From NCBI GenBank assembly GCA_009779195.1, contig WRET01000032.1, positions 1-37,748 of the forward strand: a stretch of 37,748 nucleotides of DNA, read 5' to 3'. The notes below the pieces were generated by a model. It was not told the DNA's origin. It saw only the letters and a list, made by a program, of their open reading frames with translations, and did no database searches. The stretch comes from Micrococcales bacterium (GTDB taxonomy: Bacteria; Actinomycetota; Actinomycetes; Actinomycetales; Cellulomonadaceae). Below are positions 23,121 through 33,004 of the stretch, piece after piece; positions within the stretch are counted from its first letter, which is position 1; each line of letters opens with the position of its first letter. A program made the position numbers and the translations under genes.

Positions 23121-25682
23121 TCAGGCTCGCAGCTGGGCTCCGAACTGGTGGGCTAGGGCGGCGACGATCTGCTGGCGGACTGTGGCGGTGTCCTCGGCTG
23201 TGAGGGTGCGGTCGTCGGCGCGCAGGCGGAGGGCGAAGGCGAGGGAGCGGGTGCCTTCGGGGACTTGTTCGCCGGTGTAGACATCGAAGAGGCGGACGTC
23301 TTCGGCCCAGTCGCCTGCGGCTGCGCGGATGGCCGACTCCACGGTGGCGGCGGGGACGTTCTCGTCGACGACGAACGCCAGGTCTTCTTTGGCGACGGGG
23401 AAGGACGAGACGGGGCGGGCCTGGACGGGGTCGGTCCCGGCGAGGCCAGTCAGGGCATCGAGGTCCAGCTCGAAGGCGACTGAGCGGGCGGGCAGGTCGA
23501 AGGCGGTCACGACGTTGGGGTGCAGCTCGCCGGCGTAGCCGACGGCGATCTTTCCCAGGGCGTGAGTGACGACGAGCGCGGCGCACCGGCCGGGGTGCCA
23601 GGGGGCCACCGGGTCGGCGACGACGTCCAAGGTGGCGCCGACGACCGACGCGACGTGCTGGGCGAGGGCGATAGCGTCGCTGGCGTCCACCTCACGGCCC
23701 GCACCCCACCAACCGGAGGGGGCACGGCGGCCGGTGAGCACCGCGGCGAGGTGGCGGGGCTGGTCGGGCACGGCACCGCGCAGGGTAGCGAGGGTGGCGT
23801 CGTCGGGACGTGAGCCGCCGGCGACCATGGGGGCGACGAGGTTCTGGCCTGGGCGCAAGATACCGGGCATGGTGACCAGGCCCAGCTCGAAGACCGCCAC
23901 GTCGGCGTTGCCCCGGGCGACATTGCGCCGTGCTGTGTCCAGCAGTGTGACTAGCAGGTTCGTGCGCATGAAGGGTTGGGAGTCGACGAGCGGGTTGGCC
24001 AGGCGCACCGCACGACGGCGGCCGTCGCCTGGTTCTAGGCCCATGGCGTCGAACGCGTCGGCGCCGACGAAGGGGTAGGTGAGCACCTCCACGAGACCGT
24101 CGGCGGCTAGCGCGTCGGCCACGGCACGGCGCACCCGCTGCGAACGGGTCAGACCCGTGCCGGGGAGAGCCGAGGGCACGACGGAGGGGATCTCGTCGTA
24201 GCCGCAGACCCTGGCCACCTCTTCGATGAGGTCTTCGGGGCAGACCAGGTCCGGCCGCCACGTCGGAGCAGTCACCTCGACCCGTCCGTGGGCACCCGGG
24301 TCGCTGACCTCGCAGCCGATGGCAGTCAAGGTTGTGCGCACCAGGTCGTCGGGGTAGGGCACGCCGATGAGGCGGGTGGCGGCCTGGGGGTCGAAGGCGA
24401 TCGTCGCTGGCAGGTCCGGCGTGCCGATATCGGTGCCGGTCTTGTCGGCCACTCCCCCGCCATAGCGCGCGAGCAGCTCGACGACGCGTGCCACAGCCAC
24501 CCGCTGCAACGCGGTGTCTACACCACGTTCGAAGCGTTTGGCGGCCTCCGACGACAGCTTGTGCCGCCGGGCGGTGCGCGCCACGCTCACCGGGTCGAAG
24601 TGCGCAGCCTCGACGAGCAGGTCAGCGGTGGCTTCGGCGGTCTCCGACTCCAGACCACCCATGACGCCGGCGATACCGATACCGCGCGCTCCGCGCTGGC
24701 CGTCGGGTGAGTCGGTGATGAGCAGGTCTTCGGGGTGCAGGGCACGGTCTTGGCCGTCGAGGGTCACCAGGTGCTCGCCGGGACGGGCCCGCCGCACGAC
24801 GATCGGTTCGGCCAACGAGGCCAGGTCGTAGGCGTGGATGGGCTGGCCCAGGTCGAGCATGACGAAGTTCGTCACGTCCACGGCCAGGCCCAGCGAACGC
24901 ATCCCTGCCTGTTCCAGGCGTCGGCGCAGCCACGCCGGGGACTGGGCCGAGGCGTCCACCCCGCGCACGACCTGCGCGACGAACCGATCGCAGCCATCGC
25001 GGCCGTCGATCGGAGCGTCGTCGGCAAGCTCGACACCGAACCCGCCAGTGACAGGCACCTGTTCGGCCGGGCCGGGCAGACCACGGTCGGTGAACACCGC
25101 ACCAGTAGCGTGCGAGTACTCGCGGGCCACGCCGCGGATAGAGAAGCAGTAGCCACGGTCAGGGGTGACGTTGATCTCCAGCACCTGCTCGTCCAAGCCG
25201 AGCAGCGCCAGGGCGTCAGCGCCCACGACCAGGTCAGCCGCGTCGAAACCAGCGTCGGTGAGCACGAGGATGCCGGAGTGGTCGTCGCCGGTGCCCAGCT
25301 CGCGCACCGAGCAGATCATGCCGTCGGAGATATGCCCGTAGGTCTTGCGGGCGGTGATCTCGAACCCGCCGGGCAACACCGCGCCCGGTAGTGCGACGAC
25401 CACCAGGTCACCGGCGGCGAAGTTGTGCGCCCCGCAGATGACGCCACGTGGTGTGCCCTCGCCGACGTCGACGTGGCACCAGTTGATGGTCTTGCCGTTC
25501 TTCTGTGGTTCGCCAGTGACATCGAGCACCCGGCCGACGACGACCGGCCCGGTGATGTCACCGGTGTGGATGGCTTCTTCTTCCAGCCCGACGCGCACCA
25601 GGTCGGCGGCGAGCTGTTCGGCTGTCAGGTCTTCGGGGATCTCGACGTGGTCGCCGAGCCACTTCACGGGCACGAGCACCAT
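23121..25682 (-). CDS. pheT: Phenylalanine--tRNA ligase beta subunit
   Basis: 853 residues from ATG (MVLVPVKWLGDHVEIPEDLT), one base after the pheS stop. Domains in order: N-terminal region and EMAP/tRNA-binding domain (about 40-150, VGRVLDVTGEPQKNGKTINWCHVD), B3/B4 editing domain (about 210-385, RSLGLAVDVTNFVMLDLGQPIHAYD), B5 domain (about 400-475), core synthetase-like domain, and FDX-ACB anticodon-binding domain (about 759-853, RPVSSFPVAKEDLAFVVDENV). With PheS it forms the alpha2-beta2 enzyme charging tRNA-Phe, and the B3/B4 domain edits Tyr-tRNA-Phe. The gene looks intact; its 3' end is partly duplicated 1.5 kb downstream. Confidence 0.97.
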   Translation of the reverse strand: MVLVPVKWLGDHVEIPEDLTAEQLAADLVRVGLEEEAIHTGDITGPVVVGRVLDVTGEPQKNGKTINWCHVDVGEGTPRGVICGAHNFAAGDLVVVALPGAVLPGGFEITARKTYGHISDGMICSVRELGTGDDHSGILVLTDAGFDAADLVVGADALALLGLDEQVLEINVTPDRGYCFSIRGVAREYSHATGAVFTDRGLPGPAEQVPVTGGFGVELADDAPIDGRDGCDRFVAQVVRGVDASAQSPAWLRRRLEQAGMRSLGLAVDVTNFVMLDLGQPIHAYDLASLAEPIVVRRARPGEHLVTLDGQDRALHPEDLLITDSPDGQRGARGIGIAGVMGGLESETAEATADLLVEAAHFDPVSVARTARRHKLSSEAAKRFERGVDTALQRVAVARVVELLARYGGGVADKTGTDIGTPDLPATIAFDPQAATRLIGVPYPDDLVRTTLTAIGCEVSDPGAHGRVEVTAPTWRPDLVCPEDLIEEVARVCGYDEIPSVVPSALPGTGLTRSQRVRRAVADALAADGLVEVLTYPFVGADAFDAMGLEPGDGRRRAVRLANPLVDSQPFMRTNLLVTLLDTARRNVARGNADVAVFELGLVTMPGILRPGQNLVAPMVAGGSRPDDATLATLRGAVPDQPRHLAAVLTGRRAPSGWWGAGREVDASDAIALAQHVASVVGATLDVVADPVAPWHPGRCAALVVTHALGKIAVGYAGELHPNVVTAFDLPARSVAFELDLDALTGLAGTDPVQARPVSSFPVAKEDLAFVVDENVPAATVESAIRAAAGDWAEDVRLFDVYTGEQVPEGTRSLAFALRLRADDRTLTAEDTATVRQQIVAALAHQFGAQLRA

Positions 25683-25683
25683 G

Positions 25684-26862
<1,179 letters not shown>

Positions 26863-26929
26863 TCAGAGCGCCGGTGCGAGGTCATGGCCCCATGCTGCCA
26901 CAGATCCGGCGCTGCCCTGTGCACGAGCC

Positions 26930-27559
26930 TTATGGCTCGCCGGTCCCTGGCTCCAGGTCCCACTGGGTAACTGTGGTGTACCTCGGTCCGCCGGAGCGCC
27001 CGGCACCGGGTTCGGACCGCATGAGCGACACCGACGAGACGGTCCACGACGGGCCGTCGTACACGGCCAGGGCGCGGACGATCTGGTCGACACCACTGAG
27101 CTCGGCGGGCCCCGAGCTGCGGGAACGCCGACGGCCCGCCGGACGGGTGCCGGCCCGGGCACGGCCGATGGTCAGGTGGGCCCGGTTACGTTCGCGCTCG
27201 TCGTGGTGCAGGCCCAGCTCGTCGCCGACCCCCTGGCCGAGCTCGCTGAGACGTCTTTGTGCGTCAGTGTCACCACCCACCCCGACCCACAAGGTGCGGT
27301 GCGCGAACACCCCTGCCCCGCGCAGCGCCAAGGAGTACGGGGACAGCTCGGCCAACGCCCCTTCCAGGCCGGCCGTCAACGAACCGGCGGCACCGTCGGG
27401 CACCTCGCCGTAGAAGGCCGCTGTCAGGTGCCAGGTCTCGCGGGCGGACCAGCGCACGGCCTGGTGGGTTCCCGCTGGCCCGTGCCGCGTCGCAGCCAAG
27501 GCGAGGTCGAGGTGGTCGAGCACCTGCGCGGGCGGGACAACAGCGAGGAACAGACGCAC
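26930..27559 (-). CDS. thpR: RNA 2',3'-cyclic phosphodiesterase (2'-5' RNA ligase family)
   Basis: 209 residues from a GTG start (VRLFLAVVPPAQVLDHL), where the family homology begins. The two HxT motifs of the 2H phosphoesterase superfamily are present: H44-T46 (WHLTAAFYGEV) and H128-T130 (AHLTIGRAR). Members hydrolyse 2',3'-cyclic phosphate RNA ends and can ligate 2'-5' in vitro; the physiological substrate is generally unclear. The ribosome site is weak. A REP-like hairpin lies just upstream (27584-27666), between this gene and the lipoprotein gene. Confidence 0.85.
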   Translation of the reverse strand: MRLFLAVVPPAQVLDHLDLALAATRHGPAGTHQAVRWSARETWHLTAAFYGEVPDGAAGSLTAGLEGALAELSPYSLALRGAGVFAHRTLWVGVGGDTDAQRRLSELGQGVGDELGLHHDERERNRAHLTIGRARAGTRPAGRRRSRSSGPAELSGVDQIVRALAVYDGPSWTVSSVSLMRSEPGAGRSGGPRYTTVTQWDLEPGTGEP

Positions 27560-27583
27560 AGCCCAAGCCTGCCATGGGGGCGC

Positions 27584-27666
27584 AGACGGTGGGGACGGTT
27601 CCTGTGTCTTGCGGCGCCTGCCGGGACGGCGGGCGCCGCAAGACACAGGAACCGTCCCCACTGTCT
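27584..27666. repeat. REP-like hairpin between the lipoprotein gene and thpR
   Basis: Arms 27584-27618 and 27632-27666 pair at 34 of 35 positions around a 13-bp loop and contain GTGGGGACGGTTCCTGTGTC. It follows the lipoprotein stop by 20 bp, so it may act as its terminator, but it shares its core with the other REP loci and is best read as an interspersed element. Confidence 0.8.
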
Positions 27667-27686
27667 GGAGAACCGGTGCTGCCCGG

Positions 27687-28589
27687 TCAGGCGCTAGGCG
27701 GCTGCGGAACTTCCGGACCCTCCGGAGGCGCTGGAACCTGAGGGGGCTGCGGAGCTTCCGGGCCCTGTGCGGGCGGCGGAGCCTGGTACTGCTCCGGCGG
27801 ACCTTGCGCAGGAGTAAATGCCTGAGGGTGCTGGGGCTGTTGCGGGTACTGGGGCTGGGGTGGGTACGGGCCTTGCGGCGGAGCCTGGGGGTACGGCTGC
27901 ACAGCGGCCGGGTTCTTCTTGCCCTTGCCACGCAGCACGAGCGCCAGCACGACCGCCAAGACAACCAGCGCGAGCGCGCCGATACCGGCGAAGACGAGCC
28001 ACGGCACGCCCGACGACGACGAGGTGTCCCGCCCCACCGCCCGAAGCCCTTCGGCCCCGTACATGTCGGCCGGGTCGGTCCAGGTCACCGTCGTGCCTTT
28101 GACGGTCGACGACCCGTTGTGTTCCAAGACCTTGCCGGGGAAGGTGACCGAGACCCTGAAAGAGTCGAACATGCTGCTGGTCGCCGCCATGGTCCCGGAG
28201 TCGTCGTCAGGGTTGTCGGAGATCCACACGAAGGTGTACTTGTCGTCTGCGTGGGTCAGCCGGTCGCTCATATCTGCCAAGGTGGCGGTGCCGCTCACCC
28301 TGCAGGCGATGTACGTGTCGTCCGAGACGTCGATCACATCGGCGTCCCCGCTCCCCAGCGGGACTTGTGTGTCTGTCTGGGCACACAGGCTCTCGGGCGT
28401 CATCTCCTGGCCTGAGTCAGACATCTGCTCGGCGGCGGTGCGTTCCATGCCGAACACCATCAAGGTCCGGATGTCTTCTTCGGACTTGATGTCGATATCG
28501 ACCTCCATCTTCATGCAGCTGCTCAGGGCGAACGCTGCGGCGCCCGCCAGGGCGACGGTGACAATACGGCGGCGCGTCCTTCGCTCCAT
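27687..28589 (-). CDS. LppM-like lipoprotein with C-terminal transmembrane helix and proline-rich tail
   Basis: 300 residues from ATG (MERRTRRRIVTVALAG). A lipoprotein signal peptide ends in the lipobox LSSC with the acylated cysteine at C25. The exported domain (KMEVDIDIKSEEDIRTLMVFGMERT..., TVKGTTVTWTDPADMYG) matches the LppM pattern of mycobacterial-type envelope proteins. A single hydrophobic helix (WLVFAGIGALALVVLAVVLA) is followed by RGKGKK and a cytoplasmic P/Q/Y-rich tail (PYPQAPPQGPYPPQ). LppM in mycobacteria affects host interaction; its biochemical role is unknown. It is divergent from the SipW cassettes across about 800 bp. Confidence 0.82.
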   Translation of the reverse strand: MERRTRRRIVTVALAGAAAFALSSCMKMEVDIDIKSEEDIRTLMVFGMERTAAEQMSDSGQEMTPESLCAQTDTQVPLGSGDADVIDVSDDTYIACRVSGTATLADMSDRLTHADDKYTFVWISDNPDDDSGTMAATSSMFDSFRVSVTFPGKVLEHNGSSTVKGTTVTWTDPADMYGAEGLRAVGRDTSSSSGVPWLVFAGIGALALVVLAVVLALVLRGKGKKNPAAVQPYPQAPPQGPYPPQPQYPQQPQHPQAFTPAQGPPEQYQAPPPAQGPEAPQPPQVPAPPEGPEVPQPPSA

Positions 28590-29404
28590 CGTCGATCTCG
28601 CTCTCGTCAGGTCCACCGGCGCGGCGCTGACCTGTTCGCAATCCGCGGCTCGGCTGTAACAGGCTGAGATTACCCGTGGCATTCACAGGTGGCACGCGGA
28701 GCAGCATGTCATTTTGTCCGTTGAATGGTCTATGTACGCTTTGCGGTGCGGCTGGGGTGCTTTTGCGGGCTACCCTGCCATGTGCTACTTGTTCGTCGAA
28801 GACACGGTAACGAACAGCTCATGGCGCGGTTAGTGAATCGAAAAAACGCGTCGCTACCTCGGGCAACGGTGCCGTTGAGACCGGCGACCGCAAGGCCCGA
28901 GCGAGCCCCTCAGCGACAGCAAAAACCCAGGGCCGTGGACGGTCGGACGGGTCAGCGTACCAGGGCAATCCGGACAAGATCGGCATTCATGTTCGGCTAG
29001 AAGGGTGAATGGGCTACGGCTAGCCGCAGGGATTCCGATGACGGGGTTGAGCACGGACAGCTCGTCATCGGCCAGGGATAGGCCTCAGACCTTCCGCAGG
29101 AGCCACGAGCATGGAACCGTTCGACTCTCAGTGACCGTGAGCGAAGATAGCGCGCGGCACCCCCGCCTCTGAAGCCGTCGGCACACACGTGCCTCACGAC
29201 GGCGGCGCCATCTAGCACAGTTCCCTGACACTCAACCCACCGTCGGCAGATCCCGCAGACACTGCCGGCAGGTGAAGCGCGCCTGCGCGACGAAAAGAGA
29301 GCGGGGCAATAGCAAAGGAACGGGCGGACTCCGGACTTGTCCGCCACAACGACATCAGCAGTGACCAATAAGACACCAGCAGTGACCAGTAGAGAGAAGT
29401 GACC
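28590..29404. other. 815-bp divergent intergenic region
   Basis: No supported gene. It is slightly AT-richer near 28700-28850 and carries the promoters of the lipoprotein gene (minus) and of cassette 1 (plus). A CGGCTAGCCG palindrome lies at 29017-29026, and tandem direct repeats lie just before the TasA-like gene. The long leader suggests transcriptional or RNA-level control of cassette 1, but no riboswitch class could be assigned. Confidence 0.5.
29356..29391 (+). promoter_or_regulatory. Direct repeats in the cassette-1 leader
   Basis: CAGCAGTGACCAATA (29356-29370) and CAGCAGTGACCAGTA (29377-29391) are 21 bp apart, two helical turns. A shorter AGTGACCA at 29398-29405 overlaps the start codon. 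This spacing suits an activator or repressor binding one DNA face. Confidence 0.45.
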
Positions 29405-29956
29405 ATGACGACGACGACGACCATCACGACCAGCAGGAAGACCAAGGCAGCCCTGTGCGCCGGAGCAGCGTTCGCGCTGCTCCTGGGTGGCGGTTCCACC
29501 TACGCCGCATGGAGCCAGAACGGGGACCTCGGGCTCGACCCGGCCGATATCAGCACCGGTGAGTGGAGCTTCGACCTCGATGCGACCACCGACTGGTACG
29601 ACGTCTCTCCCGAGACGGGCAGCACTCCGGTGGCGATCACGCTGGCGGACTTCCCCCTCGTGCCTGGTGACAAGATCCAAGGCGTCACCACGGTCGACGC
29701 GGTGAACCTGACGCTGGACGCCAAGGGCACCCACCTCAAGGCCGAGGTCTCAGAGCTGTCGGTGAAGAGCAACGCCTCGACGGCGGTGGAGTGGCTGAGG
29801 GCAGACGCCGACGTGGTCGACGGGGAAGTCGTCGTGACCATCGAGTTCCCCTACGACAAGGACAACAACTACGCGACCGAGAGCGGCCACCCCGTCGCTG
29901 TCAACCTCGGCAAACTGACCGTAACCGTGACCCAGGTCCGCCCCGCGCTCGACTAA
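29405..29956 (+). CDS. TasA/CalY-like protein with SipW-type signal peptide, cassette 1
   Basis: 183 residues from ATG; GAGAGAAG precedes it at suitable distance (a GTG two codons earlier is possible). A basic Thr-rich N-terminus (TSRKTKAA) and hydrophobic helix end in GGGSTYAAWS, the SipW-dependent 'alternate-type' signal motif. The mature part is an all-beta domain (ADISTGEWSFDLDA, LADFPLVPGDKIQGV, ending LGKLTVTVTQVRPALD) like TasA/camelysin fibre subunits. Expected to be exported by Sec, cleaved by the peptidase encoded 51 bp downstream, and assembled outside the cell. Fibre formation is inferred from the family, not shown here. Confidence 0.8.
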   Translation: MTTTTTITTSRKTKAALCAGAAFALLLGGGSTYAAWSQNGDLGLDPADISTGEWSFDLDATTDWYDVSPETGSTPVAITLADFPLVPGDKIQGVTTVDAVNLTLDAKGTHLKAEVSELSVKSNASTAVEWLRADADVVDGEVVVTIEFPYDKDNNYATESGHPVAVNLGKLTVTVTQVRPALD

Positions 29957-30007
29957 GCGCGTCGGCTTCGCACACTTGCACGCCTTGCCCAAGAGAGGAC
30001 CTGTCCG

Positions 30008-30607
30008 ATGATTCCACAACCTCCACCGGTACACACGCCGGTGAAAACCTCTCCGCTCGCCTCACGCGGGCTGAGGGGCGTCGGGCAGGTCCTCTTCTGG
30101 GCCTTCACCGCCACCATCGTCGCTATCGCGATCCTCGTCTACATCATCCCCCAGGCGAAAGCCGGGTCAGGGCTCACAGTCCTGACCGGTTCGATGAGAC
30201 CGACATACGACCCGGGCGACGTGGTAGCCGTCAAAGGGATCAAGGCCCACGAGGTTTGCGACTCTGTGAAACCTGGGCAGGTTGTCACGTTCATGCCGAA
30301 CGCCGACGACCAGACCCTGATCACGCACCGTGTCGTGGCCGTGTCCGCACGGACCGACTACGAAGAGTGCACGGTCACCACCCGCGGCGACGCGAACAAC
30401 GTCGATGACGAACCGGTCCCGGCCAAGGCCGTCAAAGGGGTTGTCATGTACCGGGTGCCCTTCGTGGGCAAAGTGATCAACAAGATGCACCAGAACGCCG
30501 ACGAGCGCAACGTGGCGGTCGGTGGTGCGGCGATGTTCGGCGCGGCAGCGCTGTGGTTCATCTCGCCGTACAAGAGGAAGGCTCGTGAGCCGGAGTGGAA
30601 CATCTGA
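30008..30607 (+). CDS. ER/archaeal-type signal peptidase I (SipW-like), cassette 1
   Basis: 199 residues. One N-terminal membrane helix (VLFWAFTATIVAIAILVYIIP), then the catalytic serine S62 in LTVLTGSMRPTYDPGDVV, histidine H107 in LITHRVVAV (in place of the lysine of ordinary bacterial LepB) and aspartates in TRGDANNVDDEPV. This Ser-His-Asp arrangement defines SipW/ER-type enzymes. A second hydrophobic segment near the C-terminus (VAVGGAAMFGAAALWFI) gives an anchor followed by a basic tail. C84 and C121 may form a disulfide. Presumably it processes the TasA-like and DUF11 proteins of this cassette. AGAGGA lies 8-9 nt before the ATG. Confidence 0.88.
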   Translation: MIPQPPPVHTPVKTSPLASRGLRGVGQVLFWAFTATIVAIAILVYIIPQAKAGSGLTVLTGSMRPTYDPGDVVAVKGIKAHEVCDSVKPGQVVTFMPNADDQTLITHRVVAVSARTDYEECTVTTRGDANNVDDEPVPAKAVKGVVMYRVPFVGKVINKMHQNADERNVAVGGAAMFGAAALWFISPYKRKAREPEWNI

Positions 30608-32637
30608 TGAACAAGCTCGTGGCCCCCGCGGCCTCAGCGACGGCAGGCGTTCTTGTGGTCGGTGCCGCCCTGTTCACCGGCACCGTGGGGGCCAAATGGT
30701 CCGAAGCGGCGCCGCTGGACATGGGAATCATCGACGTGACGGTGATGATCCCCGAGGACCCGGCATCGTTCGACCTGCGCGCGGCACTGTCCGCGAACCG
30801 CACGGTCGTGCCCGGGCTGGGCACCGTCCCGGACGTTTTCCCGGTCTCCGTGGAATACGCCGCCAGTGCCACCAACCTCGGCCCCGACGACGCGACCAAC
30901 GTCACCGTGGCCATGGACGTGCCGATCGTGGCGGGCCTCGACGTCACCGGGGTCAAACCTGACCCCGCATTGGTGTGCGACACGTCCCAGATGTCGTCAC
31001 CGCAGGTCGGCGACCCCAACCACGGTCTGCTGGTGTGCACCGCTGACGGTCCCCTGGCCCCGGACGCCTCCTACGACGTCGTCGTGACGATGACCGCCGC
31101 CGCCCCCGTGTCACCGCCGCAGATCATGGCCACAGCCACTGTCTCGTCACCGGGTGAGACCGGGCCGACCGACAACAACACCGCCTCATGGTTGCTGTCG
31201 AGCCCGAACGTTCTCATCGACCTTTCTTTGCACAAGGCTGGCCCTGCGACCATCGAAGCAGGAAAGATGGGTCTGTACACGCTCACCGTCACCAACGAAC
31301 CGATCGGATCAGAGTATTCGGTCGCAGATCCGCCCACCGTCGTCGATGTCCTTCCTGACGGTGTGACATTCTTGTCGAACGTGGTTGTCGGCTCGTACTC
31401 TCCGTCGTGGTGCACCGCTGAGGGCCAGACCGTGACATGTGATTTCGCGGCCCCTGGCGCACCACGCACGATCGCCACAGGAAAGTCTGTGTCGATCCCC
31501 CTGAGCGTCCAGTTCGACGAGTCTCTGGCAGGGACGACCGTGGTGAACACCGCGACCGTCCACAACGCTGCGACAAACGTCGACCCTGACCCGTCAGAGG
31601 CCAACAACACCTGGACCGCGACGACCGTGGTCACCTCAGGCTCCGGGAACGAGAAAGTCGTCTACTGCCCCGAGGGCGAGGTCTACGACATGTTCGCCGG
31701 CGGTTGCATCACACCCACCCCGGGCGAAGAAGGCACACCTGGTGGCAGTATCTTTGACCCCACCCAGCCTCCGCCGTGGAACCCGTTCGTGGTCGTGACA
31801 CCAGGAACTCCTTCTCCGACCACCATGACGATCACCGCTCCTTTCCAGCCTTCCGACGACCATGCCATCCTGACCATCTACATGGGCGAGGCGTGGAAGC
31901 AGTTCGTGGACGCGGCAGCACCGAACGCTCTCGGGCACACCAACGCCGTGGACAAGAACAGCGGAGCCAAGATGTGGGACGCCGCGCTGTGCTTCGGCAC
32001 TGTGACCATGGGCGGTGGTTCGACATTCACGTGCAACGGGTCGCTCATCCCCATGGACGCCTCTGGTGTCGGGCAGGTGGTCGTCCCGAACCTGAACGGG
32101 ACCATGTCGTTCCCGATCACCGTCGTCGTCACCCGGATGACCGGTGCTGGTAACGACACCACCGTCATCTTGCCGACATGGATGATGGCCGACCTGCACG
32201 TGTTCGACTCCGAAGACAACGAGACGTGGTTCGCACAGGGTGGGACGAGGGTTCCTGGGTACACCAAGGCGCTGACGTACGTCCCGACCGAGCCGACCGA
32301 CTGGTGGTCGACCGACGGGTACCCCGTCATCCCCGACCCCGAGGCCGAGCCCGAGCCTGAGCCGCAGCAGATGGGCCCAGCGAAGGCGCCACTGTCGTTG
32401 GAGGGTTCCGGCGACGGCGGCACCGACGAGCCCACCAACCTCGTCGAGGCTGTGTTCGACCGCGACGCCATGACCCTTACTCTCGCCGACGGGACTGTGC
32501 TGACGATCCTGCGCGTCGACGAGACCGACAACGGGCTGTTCGTCCTCCTGGCCGAAGACGCGACCGAGTTCGCGCAGACGGCCGACGACGAACACCTGTG
32601 GTTCCGCACCACCATCGTGGTGTGCGACGTGGCGTGA
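30607..32637 (+). CDS. DUF11-repeat surface protein with SipW-like N-terminus, cassette 1
   Basis: 676 residues; its ATG shares one base with the peptidase stop (TGATG), so translation is coupled. N-terminal hydrophobic stretch ending TGTVGAKWSEAAP, a SipW-type variant. Two DUF11-like Ig repeats follow (about 65-195 with TNLGPDDATNVTVAMDVP; about 203-345 with AGKMGLYTLTVTN and DPDPSEANNTWTATTVV), then a Cys-containing linker (YCPEGEVYDMFAGGCITP), a beta-rich unassigned domain, an acidic PEPEPEPQQ segment and a C-terminal module (from about 611, VFDRDAMTLTLADGTVL). No LPXTG or C-terminal transmembrane anchor. Probably a secreted or fibre-attached adhesin. Confidence 0.82.
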   Translation: MNKLVAPAASATAGVLVVGAALFTGTVGAKWSEAAPLDMGIIDVTVMIPEDPASFDLRAALSANRTVVPGLGTVPDVFPVSVEYAASATNLGPDDATNVTVAMDVPIVAGLDVTGVKPDPALVCDTSQMSSPQVGDPNHGLLVCTADGPLAPDASYDVVVTMTAAAPVSPPQIMATATVSSPGETGPTDNNTASWLLSSPNVLIDLSLHKAGPATIEAGKMGLYTLTVTNEPIGSEYSVADPPTVVDVLPDGVTFLSNVVVGSYSPSWCTAEGQTVTCDFAAPGAPRTIATGKSVSIPLSVQFDESLAGTTVVNTATVHNAATNVDPDPSEANNTWTATTVVTSGSGNEKVVYCPEGEVYDMFAGGCITPTPGEEGTPGGSIFDPTQPPPWNPFVVVTPGTPSPTTMTITAPFQPSDDHAILTIYMGEAWKQFVDAAAPNALGHTNAVDKNSGAKMWDAALCFGTVTMGGGSTFTCNGSLIPMDASGVGQVVVPNLNGTMSFPITVVVTRMTGAGNDTTVILPTWMMADLHVFDSEDNETWFAQGGTRVPGYTKALTYVPTEPTDWWSTDGYPVIPDPEAEPEPEPQQMGPAKAPLSLEGSGDGGTDEPTNLVEAVFDRDAMTLTLADGTVLTILRVDETDNGLFVLLAEDATEFAQTADDEHLWFRTTIVVCDVA

Positions 32638-32675
32638 CCCGACTCGCGCAGCCGACCGGGCAGTGCTAGCAGGCC

Positions 32676-32705
32676 CGCGCCGGTGCCCACCACAGCACCG
32701 GCGCG
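32676..32705 (+). terminator. Hairpin after the cassette-1 DUF11 gene
   Basis: An 11-bp perfect GC-rich stem (CGCGCCGGTGC / GCACCGGCGCG) with an 8-nt loop begins 39 bp after the stop. There is no T-run. It probably separates the two cassettes transcriptionally. Confidence 0.55.
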
Positions 32706-33004
32706 CTGGCCTCGGGTAACACCCAGGGACGCCAGGACGTCGCAACGCAGCACCAGCAGAGACGAGGGTGCCGCACGAGTGATTCCCCTGAGCCAACCGG
32801 GACGAGAACGACATTCTCGTTGAGCCAGGCAGGTGAACAGCCTACGACCGCACCCACCTGGCCCGATGGGCTCGTGCGTCGGCCCCCACAAGGTCTCGAC
32901 CCGTCGTCAAGACAGGAGACGGATCGACCGCAGCCCAGCACCTGCGGGACAAGGAGCACCTCGGCACCCGCGCCAGGACGGGACCACGACCAAGAGGAAT
33001 CATC
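32706..33004. other. Intergenic region before cassette 2
   Basis: About 300 bp without a supported gene. It should hold a promoter for cassette 2, though no strong -10/-35 pair was found. An AAGAGGAA ribosome site lies at 32993-33000. Confidence 0.45.

Noticed and set aside
28840..28935. Possible c-di-GMP-I riboswitch (GGGCAA ... GACCGCAAGGCC) upstream of cassette 1
   Set aside because: Resembles the GGGCAAA/GGGACGCAAAGCC pattern only loosely; the invariant segments and the second helix do not fit. A covariance-model search would be decisive.
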